From positions 224,792-288,791 of the forward strand of contig NZ_MVHF01000005.1 in the NCBI RefSeq assembly GCF_002086485.1: a stretch of DNA of 64,000 nt, in the 5' to 3' direction. The notes under the pieces are model-generated. The model was not told where the DNA came from. It ran no database searches and worked only from the letters and a program-made list of their open reading frames with translations. The translations under genes were made by a program, and so were the position numbers. Below, piece by piece: positions 24,590 to 34,305 of the stretch. How positions within the stretch are numbered: the stretch's first letter is position 1; each line of letters starts with the position of its first letter. The DNA comes from Mycobacterium aquaticum (GTDB lineage: Bacteria > Actinomycetota > Actinomycetes > Mycobacteriales > Mycobacteriaceae).

Positions 24590-25812
24590 TGTTCGCACTG
24601 GGTATCGCGGCGTTCGCGCTGGCCATCCTGGTCTCGGTGGCCCTGCACGAATGCGGTCACATGTGGATCGCGCGGGCCACCGGCATGAAGGTCCGGCGGT
24701 ACTTCGTCGGCTTCGGCCCCACGCTGTGGTCGACCAAGCGGCCCAACGCGCTGGGGGAGACCGAATACGGCATCAAAGCCATCCCGCTTGGCGGATTCTG
24801 CGATATCGCCGGTATGACGTCCATGGACGAGATCGCGCCCGAGGACCGGCCGTACGCGATGTACCGGCAGAAGGTGTGGAAGCGCGTCGCGGTTCTTTTC
24901 GCCGGGCCCGCCATGAACTTCATCATCGGACTGGTGCTGATCTACGGCATCGCGGTGATCTGGGGCCTGCCCAACCTGCACGCGCCAACCGGTGCCGTCA
25001 TCGGCGAAACCGGCTGTCTGACAAGCGAAGTCAGCAAGGGGCACCAGGGCCCCTGCATCGGCCCGAGCCCCGCCGCGCAGGCGGGTATCAAGCCCGGCGA
25101 CACCGTGGTCAAGGTCGGCGACCAGGACGTGAAGACCTTCTCCGAGATGGCCGCAGCAGTGCGCAAGGCCACCGGCCAGATACAGATCACCGTCGAGCGC
25201 GACGGCAAGCCGATCACCACCACGGTCGACGTCGCCCAGACTCAGCGCTTCGTCGCCAAGGACGGCTCCAGCGAGGCGACCCCGGCCCAGGTCGGGACGA
25301 TCGGCGTGAGCGCGGCCCAGTTCGGCCCCACGCAGTACAACGCGCTGACGGCCGTGCCCGCGACGTTCACGTTCACCGGCGACCTCTCGGTCGAGCTGGG
25401 CAAGTCGTTGGCGAAGATCCCGACCAAGGTCGGCGCACTCGTGCACTCCATCGGCGGCGGGCAGCGTGATCCCGAGACGCCCATCAGCGTCGTCGGCGCG
25501 AGCATCATCGGCGGTGAGACCGTCGAGGCCGGGCTGTGGGTGGCGTTCTGGTTCTTCCTGGCGCAGCTGAACTTCGTGCTGGGCGCGGTGAACCTGGTTC
25601 CGCTGCTGCCGTTCGACGGCGGCCACATCGCGGTCGCCACCTACGAGAAGCTCCGCAACATGATCCGGTCGGCTCGCGGCAAAGTCGCCGCCGGGCCGGT
25701 GAACTACCTCAAGCTCATGCCTGCCACGTACGTGGTGCTCGCGGTCGTGGTCGGCTACATGCTGCTGACCGTGACCGCCGACCTGGTCAACCCGCTCAGC
25801 ATCTTCCAGTAG
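24586..25812 (+). CDS. rip1: Site-2 intramembrane zinc protease (RseP family)
   Basis: 408-residue membrane protease that cleaves anti-sigma factors and other single-pass proteins within the bilayer. Active-site HECGH is at residues 21-25 in helix 1; a PDZ domain follows (about 120-215, [20 protein letters not shown]); the second zinc-ligand motif is [11 protein letters not shown] in a later helix. Four membrane segments as in the family. The first ATG overlaps the dxr stop (AAATGATG; the second ATG one codon later is an alternative). M. tuberculosis Rip1 (Rv2869c) is 404 residues and controls SigK, SigL, SigM and PbpB turnover. It is kept between dxr and ispG in mycobacteria. Confidence 0.95.
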   Translation: MMFALGIAAFALAILVSVALHECGHMWIARATGMKVRRYFVGFGPTLWSTKRPNALGETEYGIKAIPLGGFCDIAGMTSMDEIAPEDRPYAMYRQKVWKRVAVLFAGPAMNFIIGLVLIYGIAVIWGLPNLHAPTGAVIGETGCLTSEVSKGHQGPCIGPSPAAQAGIKPGDTVVKVGDQDVKTFSEMAAAVRKATGQIQITVERDGKPITTTVDVAQTQRFVAKDGSSEATPAQVGTIGVSAAQFGPTQYNALTAVPATFTFTGDLSVELGKSLAKIPTKVGALVHSIGGGQRDPETPISVVGASIIGGETVEAGLWVAFWFFLAQLNFVLGAVNLVPLLPFDGGHIAVATYEKLRNMIRSARGKVAAGPVNYLKLMPATYVVLAVVVGYMLLTVTADLVNPLSIFQ

Positions 25813-25822
25813 GAGAGGCACT

Positions 25823-26974
<1,152 letters not shown>

Positions 26975-27030
26975 ATGTGACCTTGTGAGCAGGGTCACCA
27001 CCGTCCCGGGTTGAGCAGAGAGAATCGCCG

Positions 27031-27885
27031 ATGTCGGCTCCGCCAATTTTCCGCCTTGTCGACGAGCGACGGGTCTCGGTGGCACGCGACGCCGCCGCCG
27101 TGCTGCAGGTGCTCGACGAGGACCCGGTCGGATCGTGCATGGTGGCCTCGCGCGTCGCCGAGTTCGGGGTCGAACCCGGCGCCATCGGCGGCGAACTGTG
27201 GACGCGGCGCCGCGTCACCGAATCACTGTGTTATGCAGGCCCGAATCTGATCCCGTTGCGCGGCAGTCTCGATGACCTCAAGGCGTTTTCCGACAAGGCC
27301 ATGAGTGCGCCGCGACGGTGCTCGTCGCTGGTGGGCCACGCGCAGCTGGTGTTGCCGATGTGGCAGCGGCTGGAATCGGTGTGGGGTACGGCCCGCGACG
27401 TGCGCGAGCAGCAGCCGCTGCTGGCCTTGACCTCCATGCCGCAGTGCCAGGTCGACCCGGCGGTGCGGCCCGTGCGGATGGAGGAACTCGACGCGTACCT
27501 GGTGGCCGCCATCGACATGTTCATCGGTGAGGTCGGCGTCGATCCGCGGCTGGGCGACGGCGGCCGCGGGTATCGCCGTCGCATCGCCGGGCTGATCGCG
27601 GCGGGCCGGGCCTGGGCCCGGTTCGAACGCGGTGAAGTGGTGTTCAAGGCCGAAATCGGTTCGCAGTCACCGGCTGTCGGCCAGATCCAAGGGGTCTGGG
27701 TGCGCCCGGATTGGCGCGGTCACGGCCTGGGCACCGCGGGCACGGCGGCGTTGGCGGCCGCGGTGGTCGCCTCGGGTCGCGTCGCGAGTCTCTACGTCAA
27801 CGACTACAACACGGTCGCGCGCGCCACCTACGCGCGGATCGGCTTCGATCAGGTCGGCGTTTTCGCGACCGTGCTGATGGACTGA
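27031..27885 (+). CDS. GNAT acetyltransferase with DUF4081 N-terminus
   Basis: 284-residue protein (Rv2867c-type). N-terminal half (PIFRLVDERRVSVARDAAAVLQVLDEDPVGSCMVASRVAEFG) is the DUF4081 domain; the C-terminal half is a GNAT fold with the acetyl-CoA loop WVRPDWRGHGLGTAGTAALAAAV and the strand SLYVNDYNTVARATYARIGFDQVGVF. It probably acetylates an amine or protein; no substrate is known. It is 56 bases behind ispG, with a GAGAGAAT string upstream, and keeps its place in mycobacteria. Confidence 0.85.
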   Translation: MSAPPIFRLVDERRVSVARDAAAVLQVLDEDPVGSCMVASRVAEFGVEPGAIGGELWTRRRVTESLCYAGPNLIPLRGSLDDLKAFSDKAMSAPRRCSSLVGHAQLVLPMWQRLESVWGTARDVREQQPLLALTSMPQCQVDPAVRPVRMEELDAYLVAAIDMFIGEVGVDPRLGDGGRGYRRRIAGLIAAGRAWARFERGEVVFKAEIGSQSPAVGQIQGVWVRPDWRGHGLGTAGTAALAAAVVASGRVASLYVNDYNTVARATYARIGFDQVGVFATVLMD

Positions 27886-28006
27886 GCTCCAGACGCGCGA
27901 CGCGCCCCGAGAACGTCGCGACAACGGTGGGTTCACGTACGCGTCTCGGTTCGATCACGGTGCGCCTCCAACCATTCGGGTCTGCACGTTCATAACATCA
28001 GCCTCA

Positions 28007-29827
28007 ATGGCAACGCGAACATCATCAGTAACACGGACCGCCAGTCTGCTGACCGTGGCAACGGTTCTGGCGGCCGTCGCGCTCAGCGGGTGTACGCCGC
28101 GTCCGGATGGACCCGAACCGGCCGCCGAGAAGTTCTTCGCGGCCTTGGCTACCGGCGACGCCGCGGCGGCAGCGGCACTGTCCGACAAACCGGCCGAGGC
28201 CAAGACCGCGCTGACCGAGGCGTGGTCCGGACTGCAGGCCACCCGGCTCGATGCACAGATCACCGGGTCGAAGTACGCGCAAGACACCGGCAGCGTGAAC
28301 TACCGGTACACCTGGCATCTGCCCAAGAACCGCACCTGGACCTACGACGGCCAGCTCAACCTGGTGCGCGAGGAGGGGCGCTGGGAAGTCCGTTGGAGCG
28401 CAACAGGTTTGCATCCGCGGCTGGGTGAGCATCAGACCTTCGCGCTGCGCGCCGACCAGCCCCGCCGTGCCTCGGTCAACGAGCACGGCGGCACCGACGT
28501 GCTGGTGCCGGGCTACCTCTACCACTACGGGCTGGACGCGAGATCCGCCGGCGTCGCGCTGATGTCGACGGCCAAGGCGGTGGCCGACGCGCTGCGCCCG
28601 TTCGACCCGACGCTGGACGCGCAGCAGCTGGCCGAGCAGGCGAGCTCGTCGGCCCAGCCGTTGAGCCTGATCACGCTGCGCCAGTCCGACCATGACCGTG
28701 TGGCACCGGCGATCGCCGCGCTGCCCGGCGTCGTCGTCACGCCGCAGGACGAGATGTTGCCGACCGACGAGACGTTCGCGCCCGCGATCGTCAACGAGGT
28801 CAAGAAGGCCGTGGTCGACGACCTTGCGGGGCAGGCCGGCTGGCGCGTCGTCACCGTCAACCAGAACGGCGTCGACGTCGACGTCCTCAACGAGGTGCCC
28901 GGCAACCCCGCACCGTCGGTCACCATCAGCCTGGACCGGGCCGTGCAGAACGCCGCGCAGAACGCGGTGAACACCACCGGGCGCAAGGCGATGATCGTCG
29001 CGATCAAACCGTCGACCGGAGAAATCCTGGCCGTCGCGCAGAATGCGGCCGCCGACGCCGACGGGCCCATCGCCACCACCGGCCTGTTTCCACCCGGGTC
29101 GACCTTCAAGATCATCACCGCGGGTGGCGCCATCGATCGCGACATGGCCAACCCGAACACCCTGCTCGGTTGCCCCGGCACCCTGGAGATCGGGCACCGC
29201 ATCGTCACCAATTACGACGCGTTCGACCTCGGTGTCGTGCCGATGTCGCGGGCATTCGCCAATTCGTGCAATACCACCTTCGCCGAGCTGGCCAGCAAGA
29301 TGCCGCCGCGAGCGCTCAACGAGGCCGCCAAGCAGTACGGCATCGGCCCCGACTACCACGTCGACGGCATCAGCACGGTGTCCGGCTCGGTGCCTCCGAC
29401 TGTGAGCCTCACCGAACGCACCGAGGACGGCTTCGGCCAGGGCAAGGTCCTGGTGAGCCCGTTCGGCATGGCGCTCGCGGCCGCGACGGTGGCCGCGGGC
29501 AAGACCCCGGTGCCGCAGTTGATCGAAGGCCACCAGACGACCATCGACGACGCGGGCGCCCCGATCTCGCAGAAGATGATCGACGGCCTGCGCCCGATGA
29601 TGCAGCTGGTGGTGACCAACGGCACGGCCAAGGAGATCAACGGGTTCGGCGACGTGCGCGGTAAGACCGGTGAGGCCGAATACGACGGCGGCTCCCACGC
29701 GTGGTTCGCCGGTTACCGCGGGGACCTGGCCTTCGCGGCCCTGATCGTGGGCGGTGGCAGCTCGGAGTACGCGGTGCGGATGTGCAAGACGATGTTCCAG
29801 GGCTTGCCGCCGGACTACCTGGCGTGA
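28007..29827 (+). CDS. Penicillin-binding lipoprotein (class B transpeptidase)
   Basis: 606-residue Rv2864c-type PBP-lipo. Lipoprotein signal ends ALSGC (Cys about residue 29); residues 36-150 are an NTF2-like MecA_N domain; the transpeptidase domain carries PGSTFK (Ser about 365), SCN (about 420) and GKTGEAE (about 553), the SxxK, SxN and KTG triad. The enzyme cross-links peptidoglycan outside the membrane and is a beta-lactam target. ATG at 28007. It is the fifth gene after dxr, as in M. tuberculosis, and probably has its own promoter in the 121-base gap before it, where CATAAC precedes the start. Confidence 0.93.
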   Translation: MATRTSSVTRTASLLTVATVLAAVALSGCTPRPDGPEPAAEKFFAALATGDAAAAAALSDKPAEAKTALTEAWSGLQATRLDAQITGSKYAQDTGSVNYRYTWHLPKNRTWTYDGQLNLVREEGRWEVRWSATGLHPRLGEHQTFALRADQPRRASVNEHGGTDVLVPGYLYHYGLDARSAGVALMSTAKAVADALRPFDPTLDAQQLAEQASSSAQPLSLITLRQSDHDRVAPAIAALPGVVVTPQDEMLPTDETFAPAIVNEVKKAVVDDLAGQAGWRVVTVNQNGVDVDVLNEVPGNPAPSVTISLDRAVQNAAQNAVNTTGRKAMIVAIKPSTGEILAVAQNAAADADGPIATTGLFPPGSTFKIITAGGAIDRDMANPNTLLGCPGTLEIGHRIVTNYDAFDLGVVPMSRAFANSCNTTFAELASKMPPRALNEAAKQYGIGPDYHVDGISTVSGSVPPTVSLTERTEDGFGQGKVLVSPFGMALAAATVAAGKTPVPQLIEGHQTTIDDAGAPISQKMIDGLRPMMQLVVTNGTAKEINGFGDVRGKTGEAEYDGGSHAWFAGYRGDLAFAALIVGGGSSEYAVRMCKTMFQGLPPDYLA

Positions 29828-29873
29828 TCTGCGGTACCTGCGGTAGCACCAATCCCGGTAATCTGGACGGGTC

Positions 29874-30461
29874 ATGACCGGGATCAATGAGCAATCGGTG
29901 GAGCTGCGCGTCTCCGACGCCGACCGCAACGGCACGTTGCGGCGGCTGCACAACGCCGTCGCGCTCGGCCTGATCGCCATCGACGAGTTCGAGGAGCGCT
30001 CGGCACTCGTGTCCCGCGCGCGGCTGCAGGCCGATCTCGACGCGCTGGTCGGTGATCTGCCCGGCCCTGCGGCGATCGTCACATCCGCGGCCGACCGCGT
30101 CGAGCTACGAGGCGTCATGGGCTCGCTCAAACGCCACGGTGAATGGACGGTCCCGACGCGGCTCGCGCTCGTACGCCGCATGGGTTCGGTGGAACTCGAT
30201 CTGACCCGGGCCCGGTTCGCCGGTCCGATGGTGGTCGTCGAGCTCGACCTGAAGTTCGGTTCGCTGGAGATGCGGCTGCCCGAGGGCGCCAGTGCCTCCA
30301 TCGACGATGTCGAGGTGATTGTCGGCAGTGCCACCGATCGCCGCCGCGACGCACCGGCAGACGGCACCCCGCACGTCATCCTCACCGGCCGGGTCGTGTG
30401 CGGATCGGTCGACATCCGTGGTCCGCGCAAGGGATGGTTCGGCCGCGGCCAGCGCGGCTAG
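29874..30461 (+). CDS. DUF1707 domain protein
   Basis: 195 residues. N-terminal 60 residues, VELRVSDADRNGTLRRLHNAVALGLIAIDEFEERSALVSRARLQADLDALVGDLP, are the actinobacterial DUF1707 (SHOCT-like) domain with its RVSDADR hallmark; the C-terminal half is a beta-helical LiaF-like domain (VELRGVMGSLKRHGEW, LKFGSLEMRLPEGASASIDDVEVIVGSA, VVCGSVDIRGPRKGWFG). No membrane helix. Function unknown; the C-terminal fold resembles cell-envelope stress sensors. A TAATCT box lies 9 bases before the ATG. Confidence 0.8.
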   Translation: MTGINEQSVELRVSDADRNGTLRRLHNAVALGLIAIDEFEERSALVSRARLQADLDALVGDLPGPAAIVTSAADRVELRGVMGSLKRHGEWTVPTRLALVRRMGSVELDLTRARFAGPMVVVELDLKFGSLEMRLPEGASASIDDVEVIVGSATDRRRDAPADGTPHVILTGRVVCGSVDIRGPRKGWFGRGQRG

Positions 30462-30530
30462 CGTTTTTGTCGCGGGTCCACGTCGGCGCTGCCGCGTGCG
30501 CTGTACCCACCGATCGGTACCCTGACCCCT

Positions 30531-31388
30531 ATGTCTGTTCGTTCTGCCCTGCGCCCCGGCGTGCTGTCACCGACCCTGCCGGTGCCCAAGTCGATCCCGC
30601 GTCCCGAGTATGCGTGGAAGCCGACGGTGCAAGAAGGCAGCGAACCGTGGGTGCAGACGGCCGAGGTGATCGAGAAGATGCGGGTCGCCGGGCGCATCGC
30701 GGCGCAGGCGCTGGCAGAGGCGGGCAAGGCCGTTGCGCCCGGGGTGACCACCGACGAACTCGACCGGATCGCCCACGAGTACATGATCGACCACGGGGCC
30801 TACCCGTCGACCCTGGGCTACAAGGGTTTTCCCAAATCCTGCTGCACGTCGCTCAATGAAATCATCTGCCACGGCATCCCGGATTCGACCGTGATCGAGG
30901 ACGGTGACATCGTCAACATCGACGTCACCGCCTACATCGACGGCGTGCACGGCGACACCAACGCCACCTTCCTGGCAGGCGACGTCTCCGAGGAACACCG
31001 CCTGCTCGTCGAGCGCACGCACGAGGCCACCATGCGGGCCATCAAGGCCGTCAAGCCCGGGCGCGCCCTGTCCATCGTCGGGCGGGTCATCGAGTCCTAC
31101 GCAAACCGGTTCGGCTACAACGTGGTTCGCGATTTCACCGGCCACGGCATCGGCACCACCTTCCACAACGGGCTGGTGGTGCTGCACTACGACCAGCCCG
31201 CCGTCGAGACCGTGCTCGAGCCCGGTATGACGTTCACCATCGAGCCGATGATCAACCTTGGCGGCCTGGACTACGAGATCTGGGACGACGACTGGACCGT
31301 CGCCACCAAGGACGGCAAGTGGACCGCGCAGTTCGAGCACACGCTGGTGGTCACCGAGGATGGCGCCGACATCCTGACCTTGCCGTGA
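30531..31388 (+). CDS. mapB: Methionine aminopeptidase type Ic
   Basis: 285-residue enzyme removing initiator methionine from new proteins. Metal ligands are in [19 protein letters not shown] (two Asp), [10 protein letters not shown] (His), FTIEPMI (Glu) and QFEHTLVV (Glu); the substrate histidine is in ICHGIPDS. The proline-rich N-terminus ([18 protein letters not shown]) is that of mycobacterial MetAP-Ic, which binds the ribosome. ATG at 30531; TACCCT ends 7 bases before it, consistent with a leaderless transcript. Rv2861c orthologue by position. Confidence 0.95.
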   Translation: MSVRSALRPGVLSPTLPVPKSIPRPEYAWKPTVQEGSEPWVQTAEVIEKMRVAGRIAAQALAEAGKAVAPGVTTDELDRIAHEYMIDHGAYPSTLGYKGFPKSCCTSLNEIICHGIPDSTVIEDGDIVNIDVTAYIDGVHGDTNATFLAGDVSEEHRLLVERTHEATMRAIKAVKPGRALSIVGRVIESYANRFGYNVVRDFTGHGIGTTFHNGLVVLHYDQPAVETVLEPGMTFTIEPMINLGGLDYEIWDDDWTVATKDGKWTAQFEHTLVVTEDGADILTLP

Positions 31389-31393
31389 CGTTT

Positions 31394-31466
31394 CTCTGGC
31401 GAGCAGTCGCGGAGGTCCCCTTTTCTCCGGCGTGTCGTGGACTTTCACGTCTGCTCGCCCAAGAAA
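31394..31466. repeat. Dispersed palindromic element, type 1 copy B
   Basis: Arms GGCGAGCAG (31399-31407) and CTGCTCGCC (31452-31460) with TTTCT and AGAAA at the outer ends. The interior string CGGCGTGTCG-T-GGACTTTC-A-CGTCTG repeats copy A at 5972-6045 with two changes. It fills the whole gap between mapB and cobQ and ends at the cobQ start. Confidence 0.6.
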
Positions 31467-31467
31467 A

Positions 31468-32967
31468 GTGAGCGGCGCACTGCTGGTCGCCGGAACCACT
31501 TCCGACGCAGGCAAGTCGATGGTGGTCGCGGGCCTGTGCCGGTTGCTCGCGCGCAGGGGAGTGCGGGTCGCGCCGTTCAAGGCGCAGAACATGTCGAACA
31601 ACTCGGCGGTGACCGTCGACGGCGGCGAGATCGGCCGAGCTCAGGCGATGCAGGCTCGCGCCGCGGGGCTCGCGCCGCACACCCGGTTCAACCCCATCCT
31701 GCTCAAGCCCGGCTCCGATCGCACCTCTCAGCTGGTCCTTCGGGGTCGGGTCGCGGGATCGGTGGCCGCAGGCGACTACTTCACCCACCGGGACCGGCTC
31801 GCGGCCGCGGTGGCCGACGAATTGGCCGCGCTGCGAGCCGAATTCGATGTGGTGATCTGCGAGGGTGCCGGGTCGCCCGCCGAGATCAACCTGCGCGCAA
31901 CGGATCTGGCGAACATGGGTCTTGCCCGCGCCGCTGATCTGCCGGTGATCCTCGTCGGCGACATCGACCGCGGCGGACTGCTGGCGCACCTGCACGGCAC
32001 CGTCGCGGTCCTCGAACCTGCCGACCAGGCACTCATCGCCGGATTCGTCGTCAACAAATTCCGCGGCGACCCGGCGCTGCTCGAGCCCGGCCTGCAGCAG
32101 CTGCATGCGATGACCGGCAGGCCGACCTACGGCGTGATCCCGTTTCACGACGGCATCTGGCTCGACACCGAGGATTCGGTGTCGGTGCGCCCGGGCGGAC
32201 TGGTCGGGCCGCCCCAACCGCCGCGCGGTGAGCAGTCTTTGACGGTCGCGGCCATCCGACTGCCGCGCATCTCCAACTCCACCGATATAGAGGCGCTGGC
32301 CTGCGAGCCGGGCGTCGACGTGCGGTGGGTGGCCGACGCGACGGATCTCGCCGGGGCTGACGTCGTCGTGATCCCCGGCAGCAAGGCCACGGTCGGCGAC
32401 CTGGCCTGGCTGACCGAACGCGGCCTCGCCGAGGCCATCCGAGTGCACGCCGCGCAGGGCCGGGCGGTGCTCGGCGTGTGCGGGGGATTTCAGATGCTGT
32501 GCCGCCGGATCGAGGACTCCGTGGAATCACGCGCAGGCAGCGTCGCGGGCCTCGGGTTGCTGGCCGCCGACATCGTGTTCGATCGCGAGAAAACCCTGCG
32601 GCGCTGGAACACTCCGCTGTACGGCTACGAGATCCATCACGGCCGGGTCGTCGGCAACGCCGAACAGGATTGGCTGGGCAACGTGGGTATCCGCCGCGGT
32701 GCGGTGTACGGCACGCACTGGCACGGCCTGCTCGACAACGACGCGGTGCGCAGGTCCTGGCTCACCGAGGTTGCGCGGGCCGCGGGGCGCACCGGATTCG
32801 TCGTCGCCGACGACATCGACGTGGCCGCGCGCCGCGATGCTCAGCTGGACCTGATGGCCGATCTGTTGGCGGAGCATCTCGACGTCGATGCCGTCATGGA
32901 TCTGCTCACCCACGGCCCGCCGAGCCGACCGACCATGAGGACGGCGCTGGACGGGCCGACTGGGTAG
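31468..32967 (+). CDS. cobQ: Cobyric acid synthase
   Basis: 499-residue ATP-dependent amidotransferase amidating cobyrinate side chains b, d, e and g in adenosylcobalamin synthesis. N-terminal dethiobiotin-synthetase-like domain ([46 protein letters not shown]) and C-terminal class I glutamine amidotransferase with [12 protein letters not shown] (nucleophile Cys) and [11 protein letters not shown] at 31468 is chosen since it begins at the family N-terminus; upstream sequence in frame is the palindromic element. Other cobalamin genes cobO and cobB lie 21 kb to the right. No cobalamin riboswitch is seen in front. Confidence 0.95.
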   Translation: MSGALLVAGTTSDAGKSMVVAGLCRLLARRGVRVAPFKAQNMSNNSAVTVDGGEIGRAQAMQARAAGLAPHTRFNPILLKPGSDRTSQLVLRGRVAGSVAAGDYFTHRDRLAAAVADELAALRAEFDVVICEGAGSPAEINLRATDLANMGLARAADLPVILVGDIDRGGLLAHLHGTVAVLEPADQALIAGFVVNKFRGDPALLEPGLQQLHAMTGRPTYGVIPFHDGIWLDTEDSVSVRPGGLVGPPQPPRGEQSLTVAAIRLPRISNSTDIEALACEPGVDVRWVADATDLAGADVVVIPGSKATVGDLAWLTERGLAEAIRVHAAQGRAVLGVCGGFQMLCRRIEDSVESRAGSVAGLGLLAADIVFDREKTLRRWNTPLYGYEIHHGRVVGNAEQDWLGNVGIRRGAVYGTHWHGLLDNDAVRRSWLTEVARAAGRTGFVVADDIDVAARRDAQLDLMADLLAEHLDVDAVMDLLTHGPPSRPTMRTALDGPTG

Positions 32968-32976
32968 CCTGGGCCC

Positions 32977-33639
32977 ATGATCGGGGCTCGGGTGGGTGTG
33001 CCGTTGCTGGCGCTTCTGCTGCTCACCGGTTGTGCGACCGTCGTGTCCGGGACGCCCACCTGGCCGGGCGCCACCTTGGAGAAGGTCTTGCTGACCTCCG
33101 CCGATTTCCCGGCGGGCGTGCAGTACGACCGCATCGTCGAAAAACCGGGCCAGCCCGATGGGGCGGGCGGGCCGCCGTCGATGCTGTCGAATCCGCAGGG
33201 TTGCTCTGACGGGCTCACTCGGGTGATCGCCCGCTCGGCCGAACGCGGCCCGGGCAGTGCAGGCAAGTATGTGCTCTCCTACGACGGTGCCCGCATGGTC
33301 ATCACCGTGCTGACCTCGCCGCTACCGATGGACCAGATCGATGCGACCGCGCAGCGGTGCGCGCAATTCCGGACCTTCTTCGATCCGAGCGACGCAGGCA
33401 TCCCGATCACCACCACCAAGCTGGAGACGCAACGGCCCGCGGAGTTGGTCTACCAACAGACGATGCAGCTGAGCGGGTCGGACAGCAGCGCCTTCTTCGC
33501 GTTCGAGAACATCGGCTCCTGGTCGGTGTTCGGCGTGACCTTCCCGACCCAGAACCCCTCCATACCCGTCAAGGCCACCTTGCCGCAGACCTTCCTCGAC
33601 GCGTTCGACCAGCAGGTGCACCGCATCCAAGCGCGATGA
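32977..33639 (+). CDS. Putative lipoprotein (DUF5642-like)
   Basis: 220 residues with a lipoprotein signal, GVPLLALLLLTGC, cysteine 19. The mature part holds ATLEKVLLTSADFPAGVQYD and two cysteines (NPQGCSD, AQRCAQF) that may pair, and matches mycobacterial sensor-domain-like lipoproteins (DUF5642). Exported and membrane-anchored. It starts 9 bases behind cobQ. Function unknown. Confidence 0.75.
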   Translation: MIGARVGVPLLALLLLTGCATVVSGTPTWPGATLEKVLLTSADFPAGVQYDRIVEKPGQPDGAGGPPSMLSNPQGCSDGLTRVIARSAERGPGSAGKYVLSYDGARMVITVLTSPLPMDQIDATAQRCAQFRTFFDPSDAGIPITTTKLETQRPAELVYQQTMQLSGSDSSAFFAFENIGSWSVFGVTFPTQNPSIPVKATLPQTFLDAFDQQVHRIQAR

Positions 33640-33726
33640 CATCACTGCTGACAGAACCGTTTACGCTCGCGTCAAGGACCCGCTGATTTCCACCCGCTCG
33701 CCGCACGTGGGCGGTAGGTTGTCCCA

Positions 33727-34290
33727 ATGCTGACCACCGTGCCGACGATCGACGGGTTCTCGGTGCCCGTCGACGTGGCAGGCCCCGAGAAGGGTTCGGT
33801 GGTCGTGCTGCTCGGCGCCGGCCATCACGGTCCCGCGGCATACGGCGCGGTATGCCAACGGCTGCACACGGCATCACTGCGAACCGTCATCATCGCGCCC
33901 GACCCGCGACTGACCGCCAAGTCGATCGTCGGCATCCTCGACGCTGTCGACGTCAAATGGTCGGTCCTGGTGGGCGACCGGCTCGGCGGCGAGCTGGCCT
34001 GGGAGCTGGCAGCGACGCGGCTGGACCGGTTCACCAGCCTGGTGGTCGTGGACCGCGGGCACCCGCGCGTCGCCGACCTCACCGGGGTGATCCGCGACGA
34101 GGACTGTCCCGCCGTGGAGATGAACACCACCGCCCTGGTCAGCACGCCGGCGGCCCGCGCGGTGGCCAAGGCCAGTCAGCGCTACGTCTACGGGGACTTC
34201 CGCCTGGTCGAGATGCTCGGCCGGCGCAACGCGCAGGAGTCGACCGCGCAGCTGGCCGCCGAGATCGTCATGCGCACGAGCACCTGGTAG
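33727..34290 (+). CDS. Alpha/beta-hydrolase-like protein
   Basis: 187 residues with the first half of an alpha/beta hydrolase fold: VVVLLGAGHHGPAAYGAVCQRLHTASLRTVIIAPD, then WSVLVGDRLGGELAWELAATRLDRFTSLVVVD. The nucleophile elbow reads GDRLGG where GxSxG is expected: serine is replaced by arginine, so a normal serine esterase is unlikely. No clear catalytic histidine. TAGGTT lies 7 bases before the ATG. It could be a pseudoenzyme or a binding protein. Confidence 0.65.
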   Translation: MLTTVPTIDGFSVPVDVAGPEKGSVVVLLGAGHHGPAAYGAVCQRLHTASLRTVIIAPDPRLTAKSIVGILDAVDVKWSVLVGDRLGGELAWELAATRLDRFTSLVVVDRGHPRVADLTGVIRDEDCPAVEMNTTALVSTPAARAVAKASQRYVYGDFRLVEMLGRRNAQESTAQLAAEIVMRTSTW

Positions 34291-34305
34291 CCCGGCGCCC
34301 GGTGC

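Noticed and set aside
28025..30430. 801-codon minus-strand frame spanning the PBP and DUF1707 genes
   Set aside because: Crosses two well-supported plus-strand genes and an intergenic gap; composition typical of antisense noise.
31389..31467. Cobalamin riboswitch before cobQ
   Set aside because: The gap holds the type 1 palindrome and none of the B12-box core that I can recognise; the gaps before cobO and cobB are also too short.
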